Assembly: GCF_018135625.1 (NCBI RefSeq)
Contig: NZ_CP073078.1
Coordinates: forward strand, 5,178,501-5,242,500
Direction: 5' to 3'
DNA: 64,000 nucleotides
Source: Phenylobacterium montanum
Lineage (GTDB): Bacteria > Pseudomonadota > Alphaproteobacteria > Caulobacterales > Caulobacteraceae
The notes beneath the pieces are model-generated. The model did no database searches and was not told where the DNA came from. It saw nothing but the letters and a program-made list of their open reading frames with translations. Shown in pieces: positions 51,789-59,881 of the stretch; position 1 is the stretch's first letter, and every line of letters begins with the position of its first letter. The position numbers were made by a program, and so were the translations under genes.

Positions 51789-52499
51789 ATGCCCAAGACC
51801 CGCCGGCGCCCGCGCGCCCTGGCTGCGACTGTCCGCGTCAACGATCAGGTCCTGACCGGCGGCCAAGTCATCCTGCTGCGCTCGGCCGAGCAGGACGCTC
51901 AATCCCCAGCCTTCGCCGCCCGAGCCCGGGCCGCCGCCAAGTTTCACGCCCTGGAGGCCGAACTCGAGCGCCGCCGAGGCGAACTGGAGGTGATCCATGG
52001 CCTCGACGAGAGCCTTGCCTTGGCCCGTGCGAGGGGAGAACAGGTCGAATTCGCCCGAGCCGCCGACAGCATCGCCCGGGTTCGCGTTCGGTCGCGCGAC
52101 GGTCTCGAAAGCCTGGCCAGCACGGGCGCCATCACCGACGTTCAGTTCCGCGCCGGCATGCTCTACCGCGACCTCTACGAAGCCAACGACCCCGAACGGG
52201 ATCTCCGCTCGCAAATGAGCTCCAAGGCCTTTGTCGAGGGCGGTTCGGTCAGCGTGGGCGTCGGCCGGCCAGAGGCCTGGGCCGAGCGGCGGCTGCGCCT
52301 GTCCCGGCAGGTGGCTGCGGTCGAGGCCAAGGTGCGTGTCGCCGACCGTAACGATCGTGCGGTCACCGCCCTGCGCGAAGTGGCCGGCCACGCCCGCTGC
52401 GTCAGTCATGCGACGGCGGGCGGCGGCGCCCAGGCGCGGTATCGTCGCGCCCTGGTGTTGGCGCTGGACGTTGTCGCGGAGCATTTCGGCGTGCGATGA
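51789..52499 (+). CDS. DUF6456-like phage/accessory regulator, tentative
   Basis: A 236-residue basic protein. N-terminus PKTRRRPRALAATVRVNDQVLTGGQVILL; middle coiled-coil-like ARAAAKFHALEAELERRRGELEVI; C-terminal half with RDGLESLASTGAITDVQFRAGMLYRDLYEAND and a last helix YRRALVLALDVVAEHFGV, a pattern I associate with DUF6456 proteins of alphaproteobacterial phages and gene transfer agents. The ATG at 51789 follows AAGAGG, 23 bases after the GcrA-like stop, so it is the same operon. The assignment needs a profile search. Confidence 0.55.
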   Translation: MPKTRRRPRALAATVRVNDQVLTGGQVILLRSAEQDAQSPAFAARARAAAKFHALEAELERRRGELEVIHGLDESLALARARGEQVEFARAADSIARVRVRSRDGLESLASTGAITDVQFRAGMLYRDLYEANDPERDLRSQMSSKAFVEGGSVSVGVGRPEAWAERRLRLSRQVAAVEAKVRVADRNDRAVTALREVAGHARCVSHATAGGGAQARYRRALVLALDVVAEHFGVR

Positions 52500-52526
52500 G
52501 GACGGTGAAGCAAGAGCGAGGCGCGG

Positions 52527-53078
52527 ATGCGGCGGTATGTCTGGGATTGGGTCGTGCGCCTCTGCCACCTCATCTTCATTCTGGGCTGTGTGGGCGCCTG
52601 GCTGACTTATCAGACGGGTCAGATGGATCTGCACGCCTGGTGTGGCTACGCCGTTCTGGCGGCGCTCGCCGTCCGTTTGGTCTGGGCTGTGATCGGGACG
52701 CCTGCGGCTCGCTTCTCCGGCTTCGTGCGCCCGCCCGCCAAGGTGCTGGCCTATTTGCGCCGCTGGCGCAGCGAGCCTGCGCCCGTGGGCCATAACCCCC
52801 TGGGCGGCTATGCCGTCCTGGCCCTGCTGGCGGCGCTTCTGGCCGAAACCGGAACCGGCCTCTTCAGCGATGACGAGGTGGCGACGAGCGGCCCGCTCCG
52901 CACCCTGATCTCCGACGACGGCGCGCAGACCCTGACCCATCTGCATCGCCTGACCTTCGACCTGCTGCTCGCGCTGGTCGGTCTGCACCTGGCCGCGATC
53001 CTGGCCTATGCGGTCTTCAAGCGCGCCAACCTGGTCGGGCCGATGATCACCGGCTGGATGCACGACGAGCAGGCCTGA
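52527..53078 (+). CDS. Cytochrome b561-type membrane protein
   Basis: A 183-residue di-haem b-type cytochrome with four membrane helices: WDWVVRLCHLIFILGCVGAW, LHAWCGYAVLAALAVRLVWAVIG, HNPLGGYAVLALLAALLAETGTGLF and LTHLHRLTFDLLLALVGLHLAAILAY; His residues for two haems sit in these helices. It passes electrons across the inner membrane. The adjacent convergent cytochrome c' gene is the probable partner. It follows the DUF6456-like gene by 27 bases but is functionally unrelated. Confidence 0.88.
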   Translation: MRRYVWDWVVRLCHLIFILGCVGAWLTYQTGQMDLHAWCGYAVLAALAVRLVWAVIGTPAARFSGFVRPPAKVLAYLRRWRSEPAPVGHNPLGGYAVLALLAALLAETGTGLFSDDEVATSGPLRTLISDDGAQTLTHLHRLTFDLLLALVGLHLAAILAYAVFKRANLVGPMITGWMHDEQA

Positions 53079-53102
53079 GCCCGACGACGGGAGAGGGGGA
53101 CT

Positions 53103-53561
53103 CTATTCCTTGCGGAACTGCTTGTGGCAGCCGCCGCAAGCCTTGCCCACATCGCCGGCCTTGGTCGCCACCTCGTCGGGCGAGCCCTTTGCGGCGACGG
53201 CGTCGAGGGCGTCCACGGCCGCCAGCAGCTTGGTCTGGGCCGCCTTGAAGCCGGCGGCGTCGGTCCAGATCACCGGCTTGGCCTCGGTCTTGACGCTGGT
53301 TCCTCGAGTCTCCGGCCCGAACTTGCTCCAGGGCTGGGGGGCCAGGCTCTTCAGCTTGGCCGCATCAGCGACGACGGTCGCCCTCTGGGCGGCGATGTCG
53401 TTGGCGGCGACGATGGTGCGGATCTCCTTGAAAGCCTTGCCCATCGACTTCAGCGTCGTCTGCCGCGCCAGCACAGTCTCGTCCGCCGCGCCGGCGGCCA
53501 GGGCGCTCGCCGCCATGGCCAGGGCTGCGCCTGCAAATCCCGCCATCACCCAACCGCGCAT
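53103..53561 (-). CDS. Cytochrome c' (class II c-type cytochrome)
   Basis: A 152-residue exported protein: signal peptide (AGFAGAALAMAASALAAG), four-helix-bundle body (LARQTTLKSMGKAFKEI) and a C-terminal haem site CGGCHKQFRKE, the CxxCH position of class II cytochromes. It acts in the periplasm, possibly as nitric-oxide binding or electron-transfer protein, and is convergent with a b561 gene. Such b561/c'/YceI groups are common. Confidence 0.92.
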   Translation of the reverse strand: MRGWVMAGFAGAALAMAASALAAGAADETVLARQTTLKSMGKAFKEIRTIVAANDIAAQRATVVADAAKLKSLAPQPWSKFGPETRGTSVKTEAKPVIWTDAAGFKAAQTKLLAAVDALDAVAAKGSPDEVATKAGDVGKACGGCHKQFRKE

Positions 53562-53740
53562 CGCCCGTCCTTGTTTCTGAATCGCTCGGAGTTCGGCAGC
53601 GACCCTGTCGCATGGCGGTCCGGCTGTCGAGCGGCCTCGGCGCGGGCAGGCGTGCGGCTACCGCCAAGGCCCTTGAACTTGCCGCTGCTTGCGCCCAAGT
53701 GGCGGGCACGCCGCCTATTCCTTCACGGAGCAACAAGCAG

Positions 53741-54352
53741 ATGCGAAATTTCACCGCTGTCGCAGCGGCCCTGGCGGTGTGCGCCCTGGCCCCCGCCCAT
53801 GCCTCGGCTCAGGCCAGCAGCGATCCGTCCAAGGTCCAGGCCGGAACCTATGCCGTCGAGCCGTTCCACACCCGCGTGCTGTTCGCGGTGAACCACATGG
53901 GCTTCACCACCTACTATGGCAATTTCACCGGCGTTTCCGGCAGCCTTCAACTCGATCCGGCCAAGCTCGACGCCAGCCAGGTCAGCGTTTCGATCCCGGT
54001 CGCCTCCGTCAGCACCACCAACACTGTGCTGGACGGCGAACTTAAGAGCCCGGCTTGGCTGAACGCCGCCGCTGATCCGACCATCACCTTCAAGTCGACC
54101 AAGGTGGTCGTCACCGGCCCCAACACCGCCGACATCACCGGTGATCTGACCCTGCACGGCGTGACCAAGCCGGTGGTGCTGGCCGCCAAGTTCAACGCTT
54201 CGGGCGCCAATCCGATGAGCCACAAGACAACCGTCGGCTTCGACGCCACTGCGCACCTGAACCGCAGCGATTTCGGCGTAAAGACCTACGTCCCGGTGAT
54301 CGGCGACCAAGTCGACGTGATCATCAGCGCCGCCTTCGAAAAGGCCAACTGA
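53741..54352 (+). CDS. YceI-family periplasmic lipid-binding protein
   Basis: A 203-residue protein with a signal peptide (AAALAVCALAPAHASAQ) and a YceI lipocalin-like barrel: GTYAVEPFHTRVLFAVNHMGFTTYYGNF, SLQLDPAKLDASQVSVSIPVASVST, and LTLHGVTKPVVLAAKF. The family binds isoprenoid quinones or similar lipids; its frequent linkage to cytochrome b561 is repeated here. The ATG at 53741 starts the signal peptide. Confidence 0.92.
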   Translation: MRNFTAVAAALAVCALAPAHASAQASSDPSKVQAGTYAVEPFHTRVLFAVNHMGFTTYYGNFTGVSGSLQLDPAKLDASQVSVSIPVASVSTTNTVLDGELKSPAWLNAAADPTITFKSTKVVVTGPNTADITGDLTLHGVTKPVVLAAKFNASGANPMSHKTTVGFDATAHLNRSDFGVKTYVPVIGDQVDVIISAAFEKAN

Positions 54353-54491
54353 ACGACGGCGGGACTGGCCCGCCGCCTGAACCGCAAATGAACGACGCGC
54401 TCCGCCTGGCTTCAGCCGGGCGGAGCCATGCTCCTCTCTGACGTCGGCCTTGCCTCCATGGCGCCGGCGCGGATCTTGAGGAGCCAGCCCC

Positions 54492-54848
54492 GTGTCCCTG
54501 CATTTCCTGAACCTATCGGTCTCGCCTGAACCGGCGCCGGCCGGTCTGGTCGGCTTCGCTGAGCCGGACTGGAAAGGCGACGCCGACTTCGACGGCCTTT
54601 CCGAAGCCATCGACCTCGACGGATGGCTGGCCGACCTCGCCGGCCAGATTGACGCGGGCGCTCGCCAAGGATGGCTGACGGCCTATCAGGCGCGCCGCGC
54701 CGGATTCGATCTCCAGTCCATCCGCTGCCAGGTTCGGTTCGAGCGCCTGAAGCCCTCGCCCGAAGGCCTGCGGGCCGTCCTGTCGCGTATCGATCGCCTC
54801 AGCCGGATTGTCGCCGCCATGCGGCCGGCAACCGTCGTCCGGAGTTGA
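54492..54848 (+). CDS. Hypothetical protein, 118 aa
   Basis: A GTG start with GAGGAG nine bases upstream. The acidic N-terminal half (WKGDADFDGLSEAIDLDGWLADLAGQIDAG) and basic C-terminal half (CQVRFERLKPSPEGLRAVLSRIDRLSRIV) look like a small soluble helical protein. No family recognised. It precedes an AT-rich region and the pilin gene. Confidence 0.6.
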   Translation: MSLHFLNLSVSPEPAPAGLVGFAEPDWKGDADFDGLSEAIDLDGWLADLAGQIDAGARQGWLTAYQARRAGFDLQSIRCQVRFERLKPSPEGLRAVLSRIDRLSRIVAAMRPATVVRS

Positions 54849-54962
54849 GTTGCGGCGAAAAAATAATAACCTTTAATTGTGTCGTATCCCGAAATGTTTC
54901 TGCGGAGAGAACAATGTATCTGTGCAGAAATTCAATTGACTGCGCAAAGATCGGTGGTTTGG

Positions 54963-54977
54963 TTAAAGTTATCTTAG
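54963..54977 (+). promoter_or_regulatory. CtrA-box-like site upstream of the pilin gene
   Basis: TTAA-AGTTATC-TTAG: two half sites seven bases apart, one mismatch from the CtrA consensus TTAA-N7-TTAA. It is 109 bases before the pilin ATG, in a conspicuously AT-rich stretch. In Caulobacter the pilin gene pilA is activated by CtrA. Confidence 0.55.
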
Positions 54978-55085
54978 GTTGCAAAATTTACTCAATATTG
55001 AGCCTGTGTGCGCAGAACTCGTGCGGGTAAAGGGGCGCCGGTTTGCCGGTTCCCTGCGTCCAGATCTAGGATGGGGATCGCACAC

Positions 55086-55250
55086 ATGACCAAATTGGTC
55101 CGCAGGTTTGTCGCCGACGAGTCCGGCGCAACCGCAATCGAATACGGCCTGATCGTGGCCCTGATCGCCGTTGTCATCATCACGGCGGTCACGACCTTGG
55201 GCAGCAAGCTCAACACCTCCTTCGGCTCGGCCGCCTCCGCCCTGCCTTGA
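55086..55250 (+). CDS. pilA: Flp-family type IVb pilin
   Basis: A 54-residue prepilin: short basic leader MTKLVRRFVADESG, cleavage after Gly with mature start ATAIEYGLIVALIAVVIITAVTTLG (Glu5 and the Glu-Tyr pair of Flp pilins) and a small Ser/Ala tail. It would be cut by a CpaA-type peptidase and assembled into tad pili at the pole. The ATG at 55086 gives the usual leader; an ATG five codons earlier is possible. None of the cpa/tad assembly genes are in the window, so this is either pilA away from its cluster or an extra pilin. Confidence 0.9.
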   Translation: MTKLVRRFVADESGATAIEYGLIVALIAVVIITAVTTLGSKLNTSFGSAASALP

Positions 55251-55392
55251 TCGGCGAATTCGGGCGGCGGGTTTTCGCCCGTCGCTTGAATTTGGCACAC
55301 CCTCTGCAAGGCGGCCCCCAACCGGGACAATAGCGTCCCGGAACGATCCGCAAGCTGGGCCGTTGACGACCTGGCTGAAGAGGAGAGGGCCT

Positions 55393-56028
55393 ATGCCGTC
55401 GTTGCAAAGGAAGCGCAGCCTGGACCTGGCTGAGCGAGCCATAGAGCTTCCGATCTGCATCGCGCTCTTGGTCTTCTTCGCGCCGGTGATGTTGCTCGCG
55501 GCCCTGGCGGTCAAACTGCAGGACGGGGGACCGGTCCTGTTCGGCCACAGCCGCATCGGCCGCGACGGCAAGACCTTCAAGTGCCTGAAGTTCCGCAGCA
55601 TGGTGGTCAATGCCGAGCAGCGCCTGCAGGCGCTTCTGGCCAGCGATCCAGCCGCCCGCGAGGAGTGGCGGCGCGACCACAAGCTGCGTCGCGACCCCCG
55701 CGTAACCATCCTTGGCGAATTCCTGCGTCGCTCCAGCATCGACGAGCTGCCGCAGCTGATCAATGTCCTGCGCGGTGAGATGAGCCTTGTCGGCCCGCGC
55801 CCGATCACCTCCTCCGAGGCCGCCCGCTATCGCCGCTATTTCAAGGTCTATTGCCAGGTCCGTCCTGGTATCACCGGCCTGTGGCAGGTCAGCGGCCGCA
55901 ACGACGTCAGCTATCGCCGCCGTGTGGCCCTCGATGTCACCTACGCCAAGCTGCGCAGCCTGAAGCTCTATTTCGGCATCCTGGCAGCCACCGGCCCCGC
56001 GGTTCTGGCCCGGCGGGGCGCGCACTAG
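55393..56028 (+). CDS. Polyprenyl-phosphate sugar-1-phosphate transferase
   Basis: A 211-residue initiating transferase of the bacterial sugar transferase family: one membrane helix (LPICIALLVFFAPVMLLAALAV), DGGPVLFGHSRIGRDGKTFKCLKFRSM, LRRSSIDELPQLINVLRGEMSLVGPRPITSSEA and VRPGITGLWQVSGRNDVSY. It starts polysaccharide synthesis by moving a sugar-1-phosphate to undecaprenyl phosphate; Caulobacter has related redundant enzymes in holdfast synthesis (HfsE, PssY, PssZ). No other polysaccharide gene cluster is adjacent, so the product is unknown. Confidence 0.92.
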   Translation: MPSLQRKRSLDLAERAIELPICIALLVFFAPVMLLAALAVKLQDGGPVLFGHSRIGRDGKTFKCLKFRSMVVNAEQRLQALLASDPAAREEWRRDHKLRRDPRVTILGEFLRRSSIDELPQLINVLRGEMSLVGPRPITSSEAARYRRYFKVYCQVRPGITGLWQVSGRNDVSYRRRVALDVTYAKLRSLKLYFGILAATGPAVLARRGAH

Positions 56029-56071
56029 GCGCGGCTTTCCGTCCGCAACTCCCGCTACATTTCAGAACCGT

Positions 56072-56353
56072 TCACGAAAGCGAAGGCGCCGATCTGGCCG
56101 CTCTCGCTCTGAGCTGGGTCCTGCCCAGCTTCCCGGCTGGCAGCCGGAAGATCCACAAGAGCCTCGGCGCCGGGTCGAGCGCCCGCGCCACGGCCTTCAG
56201 CACCTTGCGCCGCCGAGTCCGCAGATCGGGCCTAGCCGCGGCCGCCAAGGCGGCCTGATAGGCCTGCTCGCCATAGCGGTTCAAAAGGAAGGTGATCTCG
56301 CGGTCGACATCCGAGCGGAAGTGCCGCCAGCGATCAATGGGGTTGGAGCGCAT
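56072..56353 (-). CDS. Small basic hypothetical protein
   Basis: A 93-residue Arg-rich protein: SNPIDRWRHFRSDVDREITFLLNRYGEQAYQAALAAAARPDLRTRRRKVLKAVARAL, then a basic tail. No transmembrane segment or known motif. Convergent with the sugar transferase gene. The start is the ATG at 56353. Confidence 0.55.
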   Translation of the reverse strand: MRSNPIDRWRHFRSDVDREITFLLNRYGEQAYQAALAAAARPDLRTRRRKVLKAVARALDPAPRLLWIFRLPAGKLGRTQLRARAARSAPSLS

Positions 56354-56517
56354 GGGTGTCCCAGCGGATAATTCTCGTCGCTCAATATAGCGTATTCACG
56401 TGCCGTTTGGGCGGCGCGCAGGGTGTTTCAGGCCCCTACGAACGTGGCCCGCCGCGATCTCCAGCGAGGTCTAGAACGCATTTGGCCCCGCCTGGTTCAA
56501 GCCGGCGTCGTGCTCCG

Positions 56518-57324
56518 TCAGGCTCGCCGCGCATGGGCGGCGATGTAGTCGAACACCTCGCCCATGGGCGCGCACCAGACGGGCTGCTGGGCGATCCAGT
56601 CCAATATGGCCTGGTGCGCAGCGCGGCTGGTTTCGCCGGTTTCTCGACGGACTTCGACGATGTCGTGGAAGATCAGGATCGCCCAATGGCCGCGGGCGAT
56701 CGCCTTGCCGACATAGTCGATCGCCGGGCCGGCCCCGTCGGTGTCGTAGGTCGGCGCGCTGGCCTGCAGCAGGTAGCGGAAGCGGCGCACTAGCCGCGGA
56801 TCGTTCGGCCCTCCGTCGACGATCCGCGCGGCCTCGAAGTTGCGCCGCAACAGGCGGACATAGAGGCTTTGTCGAGCGTTCAATCGGCCGCGGCGGCCCA
56901 GCTCGGTAGCGCCGCACGGATAGGCGAACAGCCGCTTGTGGGCGGCGCCGAAGTTGGCGTCCAGGAACGCCTCCATCGGCTTCAGTTCCCTCGCTTCGAA
57001 GCTCTTGGCGGTGAACGGGCGCAGTTCGCAGGGGTGATCGACCGTATGGTCCCCGATCTCGTGGCCCCGCCGCGCCAGGTCCTGCCAGTCGCCCAGGCGC
57101 GCCTCCATGTTCTCTCGCGTCAGGAAGAAGGTCGCCTGGAAGCCGTGCGCCTCGAGTTGCGGTGCGGCGATGTCGAGTTGCCCGTTCAGGCTGTCGTCAT
57201 AGGTCAGGCTCACCGCCGCCCGCCGCCCCTCCGGCCAGGCGAAAGGCGCCGCGACCGCGGGGCCGGCGCCGGTGATCATCGTCACCGCACCCAGGCCACG
57301 ACCGAATGTTCTGCGGCTGATCAA
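56518..57324 (-). CDS. Exported polysaccharide deacetylase
   Basis: A 268-residue NodB-fold enzyme with an N-terminal twin-arginine-like signal (SRRTFGRGLGAVTMITGAG). Motifs: AAVSLTYDDSL (catalytic Asp and metal Asp), HGFQATFFLT, and EIGDHTVDHPCEL (metal His residues of HxxxH). It removes N-acetyl groups from cell-envelope or external polysaccharide, or an unrelated amide. It is monocistronic; with the nearby sugar transferase it hints at exopolysaccharide metabolism. Confidence 0.88.
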   Translation of the reverse strand: MISRRTFGRGLGAVTMITGAGPAVAAPFAWPEGRRAAVSLTYDDSLNGQLDIAAPQLEAHGFQATFFLTRENMEARLGDWQDLARRGHEIGDHTVDHPCELRPFTAKSFEARELKPMEAFLDANFGAAHKRLFAYPCGATELGRRGRLNARQSLYVRLLRRNFEAARIVDGGPNDPRLVRRFRYLLQASAPTYDTDGAGPAIDYVGKAIARGHWAILIFHDIVEVRRETGETSRAAHQAILDWIAQQPVWCAPMGEVFDYIAAHARRA

Positions 57325-57593
57325 TGCGACTCGCTCCTCGAGAGCTTGGGGACGCGGACGGTTTTAGGCCGCCAGTCGCTGTGACGATCAAGACCAGACG
57401 TCGACAAAGTTGGGGATGGCAAGGCCGACGCCTGATCAGATCGCGTTTCCCGCGCGTCCGTGCCAATCTCGCCAAGCTGAACCTTTCGGACCTGGACCCG
57501 TTCCATTGCCGTTCATGTTCGAAGGCTCATGCCTGGGCAGACGGATCGGATCCGCCAGCCAACGAATGACCATCAAGCCCGAGAAGGCGCAAA

Positions 57594-59261
57594 ATGAAAC
57601 GCTCGACCCTCTTCAATCATGGCGCCCTGCTGGTCGCCCTGGGCGCCGGCCTGGCGCTGAGCGCATGCAATCAGGCGCCGAGCGCGAGCCAGGCGCCGCC
57701 GCCCCAAGCCGCCCTGCCGCTCACCACCGCCTCGGCTCCGCCGATTGTCGACGCCCCGCCGGCCACGGCCTTGCCCGCTGCGCCCCGCGCCCGGGTGGCC
57801 CATGTGCGCGACCGGCGCGAGAGCTACGGCTACGCCGACCAGGCCTACGCTCAGGCCTACGGCTATGGCGAAGCTCCGCCGGACTATACCTTCGACTATG
57901 GCGGTTCGCGGCCCTGGGTCTGGCAGAGCGACGACAACGCCATGCAGGTGGTCGAGCCTGTGGGTGGCGGTGACCGCTATTACTACTACCAGCCCGGCCA
58001 GGAATATCCGTATCTGGTTCGCGACGTGGACTATACCTACGGCTACGACAACGGCGCCTTGGTGGTGGTCTACGACCGCGAAGGGCGGGTCATGCCGCCG
58101 GACTTCGTCGAACGCCGCGCCGACTATGCCGGCCGCTACCTCTATCGCGGCCGAGACCTGTACGACGCCTCGCGCCATCGCCAGCACGAAGCGGTCGCCG
58201 CCGCCAACTGGGACGCCCGCCGCACCCTGATCGCCGCAGCCATCGGCCTGTGGGCCAGCCAGCAGAACCAGCACCCCGACTGGCGCGACTACCACGCCCA
58301 GCACGAGGACGAACAGCGGGCCATGTGGGACCAGGAACGCTATCGCCGCGAGGCCCAGGCCGCCCGGACCTACCAGATGCTGAACGACCAGCAGGCCGCC
58401 CAGCGCGCCCTGCAAGCCTCGCAGCAGGCGGCGGCCGACGCCAGGGCCAGGGGGCAGAATGTCCCCGGCGCGCGGGGCGGCGGCTTCGCCGGCGGCCTGT
58501 TCGGGCAAAGGCCCAACCCGCCGCCGGCCACGATGCCGGTCAACCCGGGCGGCGGGCCGGGCGCTCGCCCGCCCTTCGGTCAGGCCCCGGCCAATCCGGG
58601 CTTCCAGGCCCAGGGACCGATGAACGCGGCTCCCGGTGCGCCGCAGTTCGGGGCGCCGGGCGCGAACCCCGCCGCCCAGGCCGAGGCGCTGAGGCAGGCG
58701 CAAAGGCAGGCCCAGATCCAGGCTCAGGCTCAAGCTCAGGCCAACGCCCAGGCTCAGGCCAACGCTCAGGCCCAGGCCCAGGCGCGCCAACAGCAGGCGG
58801 TCGCGGCCCGCGCCCAGGCGCAGCAACAGCAGGAAGCCGCGGCCAGAGCCAAGGCCGACGCCGCCCGCGTCGCGACCGCCGACCAGGCGCGCCTCCAGGC
58901 TCAGCGCCAGGCGCAGCAGCAGCAGGAGGCCGCCGCCCGGGCCAGGGCCGACGCCGCCCGTGTCGCCGCCGCCGACCAGGCGCGACTGCAAGCTCAGCAC
59001 CAGCAGGACGCCGCCGCCCGGGCGAAGGCCGACGCCGCCCGTGTCGCCGCCGCCGACCAGGCGCGCCTGCAGGCCCAGCACCAGCAGCAGGCCGCCGCCC
59101 GCTCCGAGGCCCAAGCCCAGGCCAAGGCCCAGCAGCAGGCCGCCGCCAAGGCGCAGCAGCAAGCCAAGGCCCAGCCGGCCGGCAAGGGGCAGGAGCCGGA
59201 CAAGGAAAAGGCCAAGCGCGAGCATGAGCGCGATCGCCCGCCGGGCAATCCCTCCAACTGA
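57594..59261 (+). CDS. Lipoprotein with Gln/Ala-rich tandem-repeat C-terminus
   Basis: A 555-residue protein. Lipobox signal LGAGLALSACNQAPS; a folded N-terminal part rich in Tyr and Asp (VDYTYGYDNGALVVVYDREGRVMPPDFV) up to about residue 230; a Pro/Gly linker; and from about 350 a long Ala/Gln/Arg-rich helical region with near-identical repeats AAARAKADAARVAAADQARL, ending in a charged tail KEKAKREHERDRPPG. It resembles TolA-like spacer helices that cross the periplasm. Function unknown. Confidence 0.8.
   Translation: MKRSTLFNHGALLVALGAGLALSACNQAPSASQAPPPQAALPLTTASAPPIVDAPPATALPAAPRARVAHVRDRRESYGYADQAYAQAYGYGEAPPDYTFDYGGSRPWVWQSDDNAMQVVEPVGGGDRYYYYQPGQEYPYLVRDVDYTYGYDNGALVVVYDREGRVMPPDFVERRADYAGRYLYRGRDLYDASRHRQHEAVAAANWDARRTLIAAAIGLWASQQNQHPDWRDYHAQHEDEQRAMWDQERYRREAQAARTYQMLNDQQAAQRALQASQQAAADARARGQNVPGARGGGFAGGLFGQRPNPPPATMPVNPGGGPGARPPFGQAPANPGFQAQGPMNAAPGAPQFGAPGANPAAQAEALRQAQRQAQIQAQAQAQANAQAQANAQAQAQARQQQAVAARAQAQQQQEAAARAKADAARVATADQARLQAQRQAQQQQEAAARARADAARVAAADQARLQAQHQQDAAARAKADAARVAAADQARLQAQHQQQAAARSEAQAQAKAQQQAAAKAQQQAKAQPAGKGQEPDKEKAKREHERDRPPGNPSN
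58836..59090 (+). repeat. Three in-frame tandem repeats of 27-31 codons
   Basis: Copies start at 58836, 58929 and 59010, encoding AAARAKADAARVATADQARL and close variants, each followed by a Gln run. The units are 93 and 81 bases, always a multiple of three, so length variation keeps the frame. Confidence 0.8.
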
Positions 59262-59311
59262 AGCCGCCAGCGCCGCCCCGCATGTCCGGGGCGGCGCGAA
59301 CTTCGCCAAAA

Positions 59312-59327
59312 AGTGACAAATAGTGCT
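59312..59327 (+). promoter_or_regulatory. Phage-type operator site E upstream of terminase
   Basis: AGTGACAAATAGTGCT, differing from site B near the XRE gene at two positions. It lies about 130 bases before the small terminase ATG and about 8.4 kb from the regulator gene. Confidence 0.5.
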
Positions 59328-59366
59328 ACATAAGTTCGCCAATCCTTGACGCGTAGGCGAATCTAT

Positions 59367-59382
59367 AGTTACATATGGGCAC
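59367..59382 (+). promoter_or_regulatory. Operator-like site F overlapping the terminase promoter
   Basis: AGTTACATATGGGCAC shares ACATAT-GGCAC with site C and the outer bases of site D. It overlaps the -10 of a plausible promoter: TTGACG at 59346, 17 bases, TTACAT at 59369. Confidence 0.4.
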
Positions 59383-59443
59383 GGTCGAGAGTTGCGCCGA
59401 ACAGCAGCGCTCTCCACCAACTCATCCACAACAGGCAAGCCGC

Positions 59444-59881
59444 ATGATCACGTCCGATCCTCAGGGCGCGCGAAAGGCTGCGTTCAAGCCCGAACTGGCT
59501 GACGACGCCGCCACCCTCGAACAGCTCGCCCGGTACGGCGAGGTGCTGTTCACCGAGGCGGAAACCGCCACGGCCATGAACGTCCCCCTCGAACAGCTCA
59601 CAGACCTTTTCAGCCGGTCCCAGACGGCCCGCCGGGCCTTCGAGGGCGCCCGCCTGCGCACGCTCGAAACCCTGCGCAAGGCTCAGTTCAAGCACGCCCA
59701 GACCAACGCCAGCATGGCCATCTATCTGGGGCGGACCCATCTCGGCCAATCCGAACAGCGTGAGGGTGCGGATGGCGCAGCGCCAGCTTTCGATCTCAGC
59801 GGAGCCAGTCGAAGACTTCGAGATAAGCTCGCTGCCTTCATTGTCTCTGCCCCAGCGCCAGAAGATCCTGCGGGCGATTGA
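59444..59881 (+). CDS. Phage terminase small-subunit-like protein
   Basis: A 145-residue protein with a DNA-binding-like first half (AATLEQLARYGEVLFTEAETATAMNVPLEQLTDLFSRSQTARRAFEGARLRTLETLRKAQFKHAQTN), as in small terminases that recognise packaging sites. It precedes and overlaps the large terminase gene by 110 bases. The ATG at 59444 was chosen; an ATG at 59375 lies inside operator-like site F. Assignment is by context and helix pattern. Confidence 0.7.
   Translation: MITSDPQGARKAAFKPELADDAATLEQLARYGEVLFTEAETATAMNVPLEQLTDLFSRSQTARRAFEGARLRTLETLRKAQFKHAQTNASMAIYLGRTHLGQSEQREGADGAAPAFDLSGASRRLRDKLAAFIVSAPAPEDPAGD

Noticed and set aside
54914-55030. Open frame coding MYLCRNSIDCAKIGG... before the pilin gene
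   Set aside because: AT-rich promoter DNA, no ribosome binding site, Cys-rich random-looking product; better explained as regulatory region.
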